A stretch of DNA of 64,000 nucleotides from Stenomitos rutilans HA7619-LM2 (GTDB taxonomy: Bacteria; Cyanobacteriota; Cyanobacteriia; Leptolyngbyales; Leptolyngbyaceae): positions 1 to 64,000 of the forward strand of contig JAHHIE010000020.1 in the NCBI GenBank assembly GCA_019358945.1, in the 5' to 3' direction. The notes below the pieces were generated by a model. The model had not been told where the DNA came from. It worked only from the letters and a program-made list of their open reading frames with translations, and did not search any database. The translations under genes were made by a program, and so were the position numbers. Positions 54,348 to 63,907 of the stretch are shown here, piece by piece (position 1 is the stretch's first letter; every line of letters starts with the position of its first letter).

Positions 54348-55110
54348 TCAGCTTTAACTCAGAAACAGCCGCCCGACCTTTGCTGCGGTGATAATCGCCC
54401 CGTGACAGGTACTTTTCCAACCAGATGTACAGCACAATAAACAGATAACGACTGCCCATTTCTTTAATCTTGAGCTTGGAAATGCCCGTTTTGCGGTTAT
54501 ACCAGCGATTGGGAATAACGGCATAGGAAAAGCCACGCACGATCGCCTTTAAGGGCAATTCAACCGTGAGATTAAAATGGTGGCTCAGAATCGGTTGTAC
54601 CCCTTCGATCACATCACGCCGATAAAGCTTAAACGCATTGGTTGTGTCGTTGTAGTGCAACCGAAAGAGCACTTTGATGAACCAGTTTGCCAATCGGTTA
54701 ATATACAGCTTGTGAATCGGATAATCGACAACCTTGCCGCCTTTAATGAAGCGAGAGCCAAACACGCAGTCATACCCTTCTAGCAGCTTGTAGTACCCTG
54801 CAATTAGATCGTTTGGATCGTCCGACGCATCAGCCATCACGATCGCCACCGCATCGCCATCAAACTCTGCTAGGCCGCGACGAATTGCAAAGCCAAACCC
54901 ATTAGGTGGTTGGTTACAGAGATAGCGCACGCTAGAAAAGTCTAAGGTCAACTGCTGACAAACGGATAAAGTATTGTCGCTGCTGTTGTCATTAATAATC
55001 AAAACTTCGTGATGAATTCTCTCTCGCTGTAGTATCTCAACCAGAGCGCTCACCGTTCCATATAAACAATCCTGCTCGTTGTGAGCTGGAATCACGATCG
55101 ATAGTTTCAT
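54340..55110 (-). CDS. Family 2 glycosyltransferase (dolichol-phosphate mannosyltransferase-like)
   Basis: 256 residues. KLSIVIPAHNEQDCLYGTVS nucleotide-sugar fold, NDNSSDNT, catalytic IVMADASDDPND and RFIKGGKVVDYP, all in the polyprenyl-phosphate GT2 pattern. It lacks a strong C-terminal membrane anchor. It probably transfers a hexose to undecaprenyl phosphate to supply GT-C enzymes in the cluster. The start is the ATG at 55110. The 224-bp gap upstream of it (to 55334) holds a hairpin. Confidence 0.9.
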   Translation of the reverse strand: MKLSIVIPAHNEQDCLYGTVSALVEILQRERIHHEVLIINDNSSDNTLSVCQQLTLDFSSVRYLCNQPPNGFGFAIRRGLAEFDGDAVAIVMADASDDPNDLIAGYYKLLEGYDCVFGSRFIKGGKVVDYPIHKLYINRLANWFIKVLFRLHYNDTTNAFKLYRRDVIEGVQPILSHHFNLTVELPLKAIVRGFSYAVIPNRWYNRKTGISKLKIKEMGSRYLFIVLYIWLEKYLSRGDYHRSKGRAAVSELKLNA

Positions 55111-55302
55111 CACTCCTCCGCGCCTTTGTCCTTGGTTTAGCCGTTTAAAGAGCTACTGTCCCACCACAACGTGCAATCATAACATCCACAATGCTTAGCA
55201 AGCGATAGCCTCAAAGATGATTGCCGCAGCGATGCCTTTAGGGTTCAGGGCTGATTAACTGACAAATCTTTTGACTGATTGCCCGCACCACCCTCACCCT
55301 AG

Positions 55303-55317
55303 CCGCTCTGGGAGCGG
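55303..55317 (-). terminator. Hairpin downstream of the 55335 gene
   Basis: CCGCTC TGG GAGCGG gives a perfect 6-bp stem with a 3-base loop, 18 bases after the stop of the large membrane gene. It is flanked by CTCACC/GGTGAG, extending the symmetry. Weak, as no T run follows on the minus strand. Confidence 0.45.
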
Positions 55318-55334
55318 TGAGAGAGTCCTGTCAC

Positions 55335-57938
55335 TCAACCAGGGGGGGCAGGATTTAATTGAGGCAGCACAACTTGCCGTTGAGCAATACGTAGGGCCGT
55401 CTGGTTAGATGCATCATAGACCCAAGCATCAAAAGAGTGTTTCCCTCGCGGTAAGCCTGCTAGATCAAGAGTAGCTGACCAACCGGAGTTTTGATAACGC
55501 TCATCCTTCAAAGCGTTTGCCACATCGGGTCGAGCAGTGCCAGTTTTGACGATGCCCAGTATTCGATGTTCCGTTCCTATTGTGAGGATGACCCAATGGC
55601 TAGCCGCAGAGTTCTTAGCCAATGCCCACCCTGCAAAAGTCAGCGTATTCTTAAGGGAACCACTCTCATTTACCTGGGCTATGTCAATATAACCAGCCAA
55701 ATTAGAATCTGGCTGAGCAATAAATGTCGTTTGCTGAAGCTGTGCTAGATCAAACACTGGCTGCTGCTGAGGCAGATTGACTGGGAAAGAGGCGAGTTTT
55801 ACTTCCACGTCAGGTTGAAAGACCATTGGGTTGTTCGTCAATAGCTGAAAAGAGCTGACGGCTGTTAGGGGATGACCACTCAATAGCGAGACAGCTTCTG
55901 CTTGATCTTTTGGTAAGTAGCTTAGCAAAAGGCCATTTTGAGCGTTGTCTGGCACAACTCTGTAGATGCCAACAGTGCCATTGGTGTATGTCACTCGCAT
56001 TCTGATGGGTGGGGTTCTAAAAAGGGCTTTGTAAAGCTTGCCTAACCATGAATAGCGAAACTCGATCGCAGCATAGGTTACAAGTCCATTCTCAGGTAAA
56101 GACTTTGTCTCTCGCCACTTCAAAGCAAAGGTTTGCTCCGCTGTTTCTGGTAAGCAAATACTTGTTTGGAGCTTTTCTAGCAAGGCAGCCTGCATCGCTA
56201 CGGTTTCTGAGCCTAATGTAATGGAATCAGGCAGTTGCTGAGAAACGTTGTAATGGCAAAAAATATAGCGAAAGGTTTTTGGTTCTTCAAAAAAAGGATG
56301 TCTCTCGTCTATCGCCATAAACGAGTAAAGCAAGTAATCTCTCGGCGCTTTGGCTAAGCTCTCCAAATTAGTGTTGTCGAGGAAAGCGGTGTAGGCCGAG
56401 TAAGACTGAAAAATCGGTCTTGGCTGCCAGTTAATGTCATTTGCAGCCGCGATCGCGGCTTCCCAGGGCACAATATCGATCGATCGATTGCCAATCATTT
56501 TCTGAACTGACAAAGGCAACCGCCGTTGCTTAAAGTTATCATGACTCAATTTGTCTAGATTCGCTCGATACTGGTCAAAGTGTATGACATTAACCAGATT
56601 ATTCATTGCAGCTTGTGGCGCTAGAAACTCAAGGAAGCGATCGATACTAGAAAGGTAGGGGAGAAACAAACTCGCACCCCAGAGGGATACCACCAGCGTA
56701 TAGCTAAACAGAATGGATGCGAGCTGAATTCCTCGCTTTGAACGAAGCCTGGAAATTTGCATGGCTACAATCCAGGGCGCTAGAGCAAAAAAGATTAATT
56801 CATGGCTACCCTGGCGCACAAAACCATGTTTAAAGCTAAGGAATAGGAGCACCGCAAGTGATAAGGAAAAACCCAAATCATTGCGGTATAGACCCGACGC
56901 TAGAAAGGCTAAAACGAACAGTAAAATAGAGGCTGCAAGCCAAACGTGGCGAAACTCTCCTACAATCCCCATTGCACTTGAGTATCCTGACGCAATCTCT
57001 AGTGAGCCTTTAATGTAAGCAAGCAGTGATGGTGAGGAAAACAGGATGACAAGCAGTAAAGTCAAGCCATAGGTGAGATAGAAAAGGTACTTACCAGTGA
57101 CTCTTTGCCTAAATTGGGTCTCACTAGCGGCGGCTTCGGGCTGCGATCGCCATCGAGAAAAGGCCGCTACAGCAACCTGTTTGATGAGCACTACAGTGCC
57201 AGAGACGATAAGGCATAGCCCAACGTAAGCGAAGCCTTGCAGGCGGTTAGGATTCAACAGAATTAGGGAAACGGTTCCTAACGTGATGAAGAAATCAGTA
57301 ATCGCAAGCAAAGAGATTTCTTGATGTAACTTATGCTCAATGGCTTGATATGCCCTGAAACTTAAGAAAATCAAGATCACTACAAAGGTGCATACACTAA
57401 TTGTAAACTTAGTAAACAGTGCAAAACCTGAAAATACTCCCAGAAAAATGGCCTGCTGTCTGATCTTTTGGACGGGTAATAACAGCTCATTTGATAATAA
57501 AGTGAACAATAAGAGCAGAATCTGATACTCAGGGGGTACACCTAATCCAGTTGCCAGAAGATAGAAAAAGCATAAGCCAATGAATAGTATGAGCTGCTGT
57601 AGAAAGCTTTTAAGACTACATAGTTTAATGACTGTGAGAATAACAAGCGAGGCGTGTAATAATAATTGAAAACTAAACGTCAGCCACGTATTGTTTTCAA
57701 AGCCCATTGTTGTCAGAAGATAGCCAAGCGGCCCATACGTAAAAATAATATCTTCTCCAAAAACCAAGCCTTTATCTGCTGCATAGTTAATGGCATAGAC
57801 CCAGGATGGATCGAGTCCTGTAGCAAGCGGTCTCAAATTCGGCAGAAACCGAATGAGAAGATAACCCATGCAGGTAATAAGAGCCACCAAAGAAAAAGTA
57901 AGCTTGAAATGTCTGGGCAACGTGTTATTAGGCAGCAT
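55335..57938 (-). CDS. Large polytopic membrane protein with C-terminal beta-rich domain
   Basis: 867 residues. About eleven to twelve membrane spans in the first 400-450 residues, then a soluble region. The last about 110 residues have FAGWALAKN, RPDVANAL and LPRGKHSFDAWVYDA, a pattern resembling beta-sandwich modules attached to surface glycosyltransferases. No catalytic motif is visible. It belongs to the same strand and probably the same surface-glycan cluster as 49825-55110. Its role is undefined. Confidence 0.72.
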   Translation of the reverse strand: MLPNNTLPRHFKLTFSLVALITCMGYLLIRFLPNLRPLATGLDPSWVYAINYAADKGLVFGEDIIFTYGPLGYLLTTMGFENNTWLTFSFQLLLHASLVILTVIKLCSLKSFLQQLILFIGLCFFYLLATGLGVPPEYQILLLLFTLLSNELLLPVQKIRQQAIFLGVFSGFALFTKFTISVCTFVVILIFLSFRAYQAIEHKLHQEISLLAITDFFITLGTVSLILLNPNRLQGFAYVGLCLIVSGTVVLIKQVAVAAFSRWRSQPEAAASETQFRQRVTGKYLFYLTYGLTLLLVILFSSPSLLAYIKGSLEIASGYSSAMGIVGEFRHVWLAASILLFVLAFLASGLYRNDLGFSLSLAVLLFLSFKHGFVRQGSHELIFFALAPWIVAMQISRLRSKRGIQLASILFSYTLVVSLWGASLFLPYLSSIDRFLEFLAPQAAMNNLVNVIHFDQYRANLDKLSHDNFKQRRLPLSVQKMIGNRSIDIVPWEAAIAAANDINWQPRPIFQSYSAYTAFLDNTNLESLAKAPRDYLLYSFMAIDERHPFFEEPKTFRYIFCHYNVSQQLPDSITLGSETVAMQAALLEKLQTSICLPETAEQTFALKWRETKSLPENGLVTYAAIEFRYSWLGKLYKALFRTPPIRMRVTYTNGTVGIYRVVPDNAQNGLLLSYLPKDQAEAVSLLSGHPLTAVSSFQLLTNNPMVFQPDVEVKLASFPVNLPQQQPVFDLAQLQQTTFIAQPDSNLAGYIDIAQVNESGSLKNTLTFAGWALAKNSAASHWVILTIGTEHRILGIVKTGTARPDVANALKDERYQNSGWSATLDLAGLPRGKHSFDAWVYDASNQTALRIAQRQVVLPQLNPAPPG

Positions 57939-57974
57939 CGGGTTCGAGAATTCGGTTAGAGACGTTTAGAGAAC

Positions 57975-59648
57975 TTAATGAGCAGGCCTTGTCCACCAGG
58001 CGATCGCGTAGGGCTGGGTGGCTTCATTAACCTGGCGCTGAAACTGTACGCGCAATTTGTATCGTCCGGTTTCAGGCACTGGATGAAAAAGATGCTGGAC
58101 GCTATCAACATCGCTGATCGATGACCAGATACTCTGATTGACATCGTTGTCATCGGCACGCATGAGGTAAAGCGTGAGGGTGTTCAAGCCGCGATCGCGG
58201 AAGCTTTCCTCCATGTCAAACTCACCGTTGTTGTTTTTGTCTATCAGTTCCACTAGCCGATTCCAAACGAGTGTTGCGGAGACAAAGCTTCCCTTTTGCA
58301 ACGGTTTGTCCAGCACATAATCTCGAAACGACGGCGTATCGGCTTCGGCTGCTTTAGTTTTCCCTTCGCTCTCACTTTTTAGCCCTACCGTGCGGTAGTC
58401 CCACCCGATCGCGGGTACGGCTGCAATTGGGGCATACTGACCGGGGCTAAACTGCTGATAAGCGCGAAAGGCGTTTAGTTGCCCTGCACCCATCTGAGTG
58501 TTTAGGGGTACTTTGCGATCGCTATAAGCATCAGATTCAATCCAGCTACGATTGTTCTTGTTCAGGATGGTGCGGCTCATGCCAAGAGTAAGCCCATCAC
58601 CTGCATCTTGGATCTTGTCTGCTGAGTTGAGCAGCACGGCTTTCATGACTTGCTCACGCCGCGCATCAAGTGTCCAGGGGAGGGTACAGCCCGGCTGTAT
58701 GCAACTTCGCCGCAGTTGGCGATCGCCATATTCTTGCAGTAGCGCTACGGTTGCCGTGACGTGAGGAGCCGCAAAGCTCGTGCCGCTGGAGGTCATCAGA
58801 CTACCATTGAGAGCAACCAGGCTGACATCGTTACCGGGAGCCACCAGCCCAATCGCGCGGCGTGGCCCGACGTTACTTTCGATACCCGCGATCGCAGAAC
58901 CTGACCCAGACGCATCACCCAGGTTGGCAAAGTCAAGCTTGCGAAAGATGCCTTCTAACCGGGTTGTAAAAGCAACATTAATGCCGTTGAAATTGTCGGT
59001 GGGAATGGAAATGCCGCCCTTGCCCTGATTGCCTGCAATGACATATAGCACGTCATGCACACGGGCAGACCAATCAATACACTGGGTCAGCAGGGCATTA
59101 CCGTCTAGCGTTGGATTCGATCGCGGATCTTGCCGCAACGACTCACCAAAACTGAAGTTGATAGCTCGTACATCGCCGCCGTTTTGTTCCGCGACATATT
59201 GAGCCGATAAGCATTCTTCGGGTTGCCCGTAACGTTTGGGCGTTCCAGCGGCTGATGAATACAGTCGCGCCCCTGGTGCTACACCCGGTAGCCCCTTTGC
59301 TGCGCTGATCATAATGCTGGCAACGTTTTGAGCATGACCATCCACATTGGCGTTCATGCGAGCTGGAGAATCACGGAAAAAGACGCGTACCAGCGGTACG
59401 GTGCGATGTTGCGTGACGGCTTTATCAATGCCAAACTGACCTGGGCGACCGATTTCCACCTGACCGATCGCAATTTTGCGTCCAATCAGGTTATACGGCG
59501 GAGCGTGTAGTCGTAAGGCGTCAATGCCAGCTTCCCCGACTGAACTCGACTGTGGGGCTTTGCTAACTGCTGCGGTGGCACCGAGTACGATCGCGCACAC
59601 GCCTCCACTGAACCAGACTATCGTTCTCAGAACTTGCCGCCACGCCAC
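57975..59648 (-). CDS. S8 family serine peptidase with Glu in place of the catalytic Asp
   Basis: 557 residues with an N-terminal signal or anchor (about 9-28). It contains the subtilisin Ser motif GTSFAAPHV (Ser291), the oxyanion Asn in IAGNQG (Asn207), and GHAQNVAS with the catalytic His105. The usual Asp motif (VAVIDTGV) reads IAIGQVEIGRPG, with Glu65 in place of Asp. The C-terminal part is a beta-rich domain of about 150 residues with YALRVQFQ-like strands. It is probably a periplasmic or surface protease; the Glu form may define a subfamily. Start is GTG at 59648. Confidence 0.85.
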   Translation of the reverse strand: MAWRQVLRTIVWFSGGVCAIVLGATAAVSKAPQSSSVGEAGIDALRLHAPPYNLIGRKIAIGQVEIGRPGQFGIDKAVTQHRTVPLVRVFFRDSPARMNANVDGHAQNVASIMISAAKGLPGVAPGARLYSSAAGTPKRYGQPEECLSAQYVAEQNGGDVRAINFSFGESLRQDPRSNPTLDGNALLTQCIDWSARVHDVLYVIAGNQGKGGISIPTDNFNGINVAFTTRLEGIFRKLDFANLGDASGSGSAIAGIESNVGPRRAIGLVAPGNDVSLVALNGSLMTSSGTSFAAPHVTATVALLQEYGDRQLRRSCIQPGCTLPWTLDARREQVMKAVLLNSADKIQDAGDGLTLGMSRTILNKNNRSWIESDAYSDRKVPLNTQMGAGQLNAFRAYQQFSPGQYAPIAAVPAIGWDYRTVGLKSESEGKTKAAEADTPSFRDYVLDKPLQKGSFVSATLVWNRLVELIDKNNNGEFDMEESFRDRGLNTLTLYLMRADDNDVNQSIWSSISDVDSVQHLFHPVPETGRYKLRVQFQRQVNEATQPYAIAWWTRPAH

Positions 59649-59892
59649 AACGGTTTCTCCACAAGATTAGTGTTTTGCCAAGCATTTTTTGAGGCATTAA
59701 GAATCCTCAAGCAATAAACCCAACGATTTTCTGGCTCTCAAGGCGAAGTTGATTAGGCGTCAATGAGTCGTTCAGCACAGGCACTCAGCCACTCATCGAT
59801 CCCTTCACTCAAAGTTGACAATCTACTAGGGACTTGAATCACAGTTTGTTAAACTAACTACAATACAGCGCCGCTAGGAGATCCATACCGCC

Positions 59893-60603
59893 ATGACCCA
59901 AACGCCATCCAGTAAAAAGCCGATTGTCGTTGCTCCATCGATTCTATCAGCCGATTTTAGCCGCTTGGGCGACGAAATTCGCGCGGTTGATGAGGCTGGT
60001 GCCGATTGGATTCATGTAGACGTGATGGATGGTCGCTTTGTCCCCAATATCACGATCGGCCCGCTGATTGTAGAGGCAATTCGCCCCGTGACCCAAAAGC
60101 CGCTCGACGTTCATCTGATGATTGTGGAGCCAGAAAAGTATGTGGAAGACTTTGCCAAAGCCGGAGCCGATCACATCTATGTGCACTGCGAACATAATGC
60201 CTCGCCGCACCTGCACCGGACATTGGGGCAAATTAAAGAATTGGGTAAGCTTGCGGGTGTTGTACTGAATCCTGGTAGCCCTCTAGAGCTGATTGAGTAT
60301 GTGCTTGAGCTTTGCGATTTGGTTTTGATCATGAGCGTCAACCCTGGCTTTGGCGGGCAAGGCTTTATTCCAGGTGTGATACCCAAAATTCGTCAGTTGC
60401 GCCAAATGTGTGACGAGCGGGGTCTCGATCCCTGGATTGAAGTGGATGGCGGCTTGAAAGGTAACAACACCTGGCAAGTGCTGGAAGCGGGTGCAAACGC
60501 GATCGTGGCTGGATCGGCTGTGTTCAAAGCCCCCAGTTATGCTGAGGCGATCGAGGGCATTCGCAACAGCAAGCGACCAACTCCAGAGTTGGCGAAGGTT
60601 TAG
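59893..60603 (+). CDS. rpe: Ribulose-phosphate 3-epimerase
   Basis: 236 residues. The signature [39 protein letters not shown] (His and Asp of the catalytic pair with HVDVMDG), [27 protein letters not shown] and [11 protein letters not shown] are complete. It interconverts ribulose-5-phosphate and xylulose-5-phosphate in the Calvin and pentose phosphate pathways. It ends before a strong terminator at 60629. Confidence 0.98.
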   Translation: MTQTPSSKKPIVVAPSILSADFSRLGDEIRAVDEAGADWIHVDVMDGRFVPNITIGPLIVEAIRPVTQKPLDVHLMIVEPEKYVEDFAKAGADHIYVHCEHNASPHLHRTLGQIKELGKLAGVVLNPGSPLELIEYVLELCDLVLIMSVNPGFGGQGFIPGVIPKIRQLRQMCDERGLDPWIEVDGGLKGNNTWQVLEAGANAIVAGSAVFKAPSYAEAIEGIRNSKRPTPELAKV

Positions 60604-60628
60604 CGTCTGGTCTTCAGTTTTGATCATG

Positions 60629-60660
60629 AGGGGGCGATCGTGTGACGATCGCCCCCTTTG
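60629..60660 (+). terminator. Rho-independent terminator after rpe
   Basis: AGGGGGCGATCGT / ACGATCGCCCCCT is a perfect 13-bp stem with a 3-base loop, followed by TTTG. The stem contains a GCGATCG octamer-like sequence. Confidence 0.85.
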
Positions 60661-60731
60661 TCATAAGCATTAATGACAGAATCGCCGATTAATGTCTTAG
60701 TAGGAACTGTTGCGCTGAAAGGTCATCCTTA

Positions 60732-62330
60732 ATGTCGTCGCCTCACCCTCGGCTGGTTAGGATTGTTCGCCTTTTGAGTATCGCGTTGCTGGTGCTGGCA
60801 GTCTGCTTTCGGGTTATACACCTCGATCGTAAGGTGTACTGGCATGACGAAGCCTACACCTCTATGGTCATTACTGCCCGCCCTGGAAATTATCTTAGCC
60901 GAGGTCTGTTTCAAAACACCGTAGTGAAACCAGCAGATTTGCTGGCCTATCAGCACTTTGTACCCACGTTGTCTTTGACAGATATGATTGCGCGCAAAGG
61001 CGTTGAAGATGCTCAACATCCGCCTCTGTACTACATCCTTTTACGGTTTTGGGCAGAAGTGTGGGGAACCTCTCCGACCGTCACCCGTGGGTTTACAGCA
61101 TTGCTCAGCCTACTGCTGTTTCCAGCCGTGTACTGGTTTTGTGTCGAGTTATTTGAATCTTCCCTTGTCGGCTGGATCGCGATCGCCCTCTTCGCCGTTT
61201 CGCCCTTCCAGTTGGTCTATGCGCAAGAAGCGCGGGAATATGGGCTTTGGACAATTCTAAGCCTCGCTAGCAGTACGCTTTTGTTGCAAGCCATTCGGTC
61301 TCCTTCCTGGCGAAACTGGGTTTTGTATGGGGTGTCAATGGTGACAACACTTTATACAGCCTTATTTGCCGTGTGGCTTGCTGTTGGTCATTTTTTCTAC
61401 CTTCTTGTTGTAGATGAAGGCAACCAGTTGATGAAGCTGCCCTGGCGGCTTGGCAAGCGCACGGTGCTTTTTGTCATTACGCTTCTGGTTGTTGGCTTAC
61501 TCTTTATGCCCTGGGCGTATTTTGTGACCACGTCTGGCGGGTTACTAGAAAGCTCGACTTCGTGGATTACAGTGCCGTTGCCATTGATTGACAGCATTCA
61601 ATCCACCATCTTTAATTTTAGCCGCAGCTTTGTCGATTTCAATTTTGAGTTGAGTAATCCCGTTGCTTACGGGTTTGCAATTCCTGTTTTGATGCTCCAG
61701 GGGTATGCGATATTTGTGCTTTGCCGTCATGCTTCCAGGCGAATCTGGTGGTTTATGCTGACCTTTGTTGGTAGCACCGCATTGGCCTTTGGACTACCGG
61801 ATTTATTGTCGGGTGGGCAGCGGTTCACCGTAACACGATATATCATTCCTTGTTTTGTTGGGCTGCAAATTGCGGTTGCTTATCTTCTAGCCATCTATTT
61901 AACCAGGCTGCAACGCTGGAAAATGCAGGCTGCAACGCTAGTTTTTTCCCTTCTCCTGACTATGGGAGTTGCGTCTAGCAGTGTATACATACAGTCAAAT
62001 ACCTGGTGGAATAAGGTACTCAATGCCAATTATGAGCAGGTTGCTGCGATCGTCAATGGAAGCGATCGACCGCTCATAGTTACCGATGCGTTTGGCTATA
62101 ACCCTGCCAGCATGATCTCTTTGAGCTATCTTCTCAAGCCCGATGCTCAATTCTTGTTGTTGCCACCCGTTGGTAATGCTTTTTCACTTAAGACACTGCC
62201 TCAAGACGCTCACAACATTTTTTTAATGAATCTTCCAGAGGTGTTTCGCCGCCAATTTATCGCGAAATATCAACGATCGCTCACACCCATTTTTCAAGAT
62301 TCGTGGAATGAACTGTGGAAGGTTCAATAA
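60732..62330 (+). CDS. GT-C-type membrane glycosyltransferase (PMT/ArnT-like)
   Basis: 532 residues, about eleven membrane spans. First loop HDEAYTSM carries the acidic pair expected for metal-independent GT-C catalysis; later AQEAREYGLW and QHPPLYYIL are family-type motifs. It resembles dolichyl/undecaprenyl-phosphate sugar transferases. It is a paralog of the protein at 40772, which lost these acidic residues. It probably transfers a sugar from a lipid phosphate to a surface molecule, and may use the product of the GT2 at 54340. Confidence 0.85.
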   Translation: MSSPHPRLVRIVRLLSIALLVLAVCFRVIHLDRKVYWHDEAYTSMVITARPGNYLSRGLFQNTVVKPADLLAYQHFVPTLSLTDMIARKGVEDAQHPPLYYILLRFWAEVWGTSPTVTRGFTALLSLLLFPAVYWFCVELFESSLVGWIAIALFAVSPFQLVYAQEAREYGLWTILSLASSTLLLQAIRSPSWRNWVLYGVSMVTTLYTALFAVWLAVGHFFYLLVVDEGNQLMKLPWRLGKRTVLFVITLLVVGLLFMPWAYFVTTSGGLLESSTSWITVPLPLIDSIQSTIFNFSRSFVDFNFELSNPVAYGFAIPVLMLQGYAIFVLCRHASRRIWWFMLTFVGSTALAFGLPDLLSGGQRFTVTRYIIPCFVGLQIAVAYLLAIYLTRLQRWKMQAATLVFSLLLTMGVASSSVYIQSNTWWNKVLNANYEQVAAIVNGSDRPLIVTDAFGYNPASMISLSYLLKPDAQFLLLPPVGNAFSLKTLPQDAHNIFLMNLPEVFRRQFIAKYQRSLTPIFQDSWNELWKVQ

Positions 62331-62439
62331 TCACAGAGATTGTGAGAAAAGTGATACAGGATGTATGGCAAATTATTTTCGCAACTGGCGTTGAGCGAGA
62401 AGTCGATCGCGCACAACCTAGGGCGTGTTTTAAAACCCT

Positions 62440-62512
62440 CGAAAGCCCCCCACCCCCAATTCTGGGGGCTTCCAAACAGGCTTCAAAGTCCCCCAATCTT
62501 GGGGGCTTAAAG
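62440..62512. repeat. C-rich hairpin repeat (CCCCCAATTCTGGGGG type), copy 2
   Basis: Two hairpins, CCCCCAATTCTGGGGG and CCCCCAATCTTGGGGG, in the same arrangement as 18811-18879, between convergent genes. It probably also stops transcription of the GT-C gene and of the GUN4 gene. Confidence 0.75.
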
Positions 62513-62582
62513 CCCTTTGGGCATACAAGAAAAGGGGGCAGAAGCTTCAGCAACGAAGCGATTAGGAGTTTTAAAACACAAC

Positions 62583-63266
62583 CTAGAAACCACATCGTTT
62601 CAGTGCGCCATCGAGAGACACGTTAAAATTATAGCCTCGCTCGACTGTTGGAAAGTAACCGGGAGGCGGTGGTGCCATGTTGGGTTCCCTGCCCTGCTTG
62701 TAATCCATCCGCTTGGTTTGTGGGTTGTATGTCCATGCAATCAGCCATTCGCCAGAAAGCGTTTGCCATCCCACCTGGTCATACATTTTGCGGTAGTCAC
62801 CCAGTGCTTTCAAAATATTTTGCTGTGCCGTAAAGCCAAATTTACCCTCGCTAGCAGCACTCCAAAGCGCATCTACTGTTTTGAGGTCTGTGCAGGAGAA
62901 GGTATCCATCTCATCCTGGGGAGTGTATCCCAGTGCTTGGGCTTTTGGCCCTGCGGCATCGAGAAGGCGAAGGTCGGTTTCTCGATCGGCGGCTTTCCAA
63001 TCTTTTTTCTGAAGGTCGGCTTTCAATTGGCTGTAATCGACGTGGCGATCGCTGGCGAGTGCAAGTTGCCCAGATGCAGCAAGGGGTGCAGATGTAGAAG
63101 GCGATGGAGAAGGAGTGAGTGGCGCAGCAGAGTGAGTAGAGTTCGCCTCGCTGAATGAATTAACCCTTGTATCAGACTGACGAAACCACCAAAACCCACC
63201 ACCCATTAAGCTAGCGGTGATTAAAAAGGCAAGTATTAAAGCCGGAGTTTCATTTTTTTGTGGCAT
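62583..63266 (-). CDS. GUN4-domain protein with N-terminal membrane anchor
   Basis: 227 residues. One N-terminal span (LILAFLITASLMGGGFWWF), a Ser/Pro/Ala-rich linker (about 40-68), then the GUN4 domain: DYSQLKADLQKKDWKAADRE, LWSAASEGKFGFTAQQNILK, and WQTLSGEWLIAWTYNPQ. GUN4 binds porphyrins and assists Mg-chelatase, but membrane-anchored GUN4 proteins like this one are a separate group whose role is unclear. The domain is complete. Confidence 0.9.
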   Translation of the reverse strand: MPQKNETPALILAFLITASLMGGGFWWFRQSDTRVNSFSEANSTHSAAPLTPSPSPSTSAPLAASGQLALASDRHVDYSQLKADLQKKDWKAADRETDLRLLDAAGPKAQALGYTPQDEMDTFSCTDLKTVDALWSAASEGKFGFTAQQNILKALGDYRKMYDQVGWQTLSGEWLIAWTYNPQTKRMDYKQGREPNMAPPPPGYFPTVERGYNFNVSLDGALKRCGF

Positions 63267-63907
63267 ACGATCGAAGGTGCATTTAAGACAAAAGGATTCT
63301 CTGTCAACCGCTGCTCAACTGCTAGAGAAGAGAACAGTTAATGGGTAGAAGCGTCTTAGAACAATAGAGAAACTGAATAATTGAGCAATGAAACAATAGC
63401 TACAAAAGTAATAGGGCTATACGCAAAGTTTAACTTTCTACTGAGTCAGAAAACAGCACAGAACTGAAGAGATTGAGCTGTTTAGATGATCTTTATATGT
63501 TGAGATATAGATACATCTAAACGAACCGAACGCTTCTAGTTTTCAAGAGATAAGGCAAGAAGTATACAAATCTGTAGGGACAAATTATACTTGTGGTTTT
63601 CCATAAAATCTTCCATGATTGGAGTTGAAAGCTTTTATAAGTGCTAATTGGCATTGGCAGAAAAGCTGCTCTACCGAAACGTTTGTCATGATTGCTCTGG
63701 CTGCTTCTTAGGCTTCTTTACAAAAGGCTTTTGATTGCGTTTAGAGGAACTGTTGATGAGGGCGATCGCTTGTTGCTTTTATGGATAGATTGTGTGGCAA
63801 AGCTGATTGACTTCAAGAATGGTATCCGTTCAAACACGAAATTTTAATGACAATCGGTTTTCGGTCAGAGGTTCACATTCAACGTTCAACTGGAGTTCAG
63901 TGAACCC
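63267..63907. other. Long gene-free leader before kdpA
   Basis: 641 bases, A/T-rich, no open frame of note. No terminator-like hairpin or known riboswitch motif was recognised; a c-di-AMP (ydaO) type element was looked for and not seen. It probably includes promoters for kdpA and the divergent GUN4 gene. Confidence 0.5.

Noticed and set aside
62517..63158. 213-codon plus-strand frame
   Set aside because: Opposite the GUN4 gene, no recognisable content; antisense shadow.
63267..63907. c-di-AMP (ydaO) riboswitch upstream of kdpA
   Set aside because: The expected conserved blocks were not recognised by eye; a covariance search would decide.
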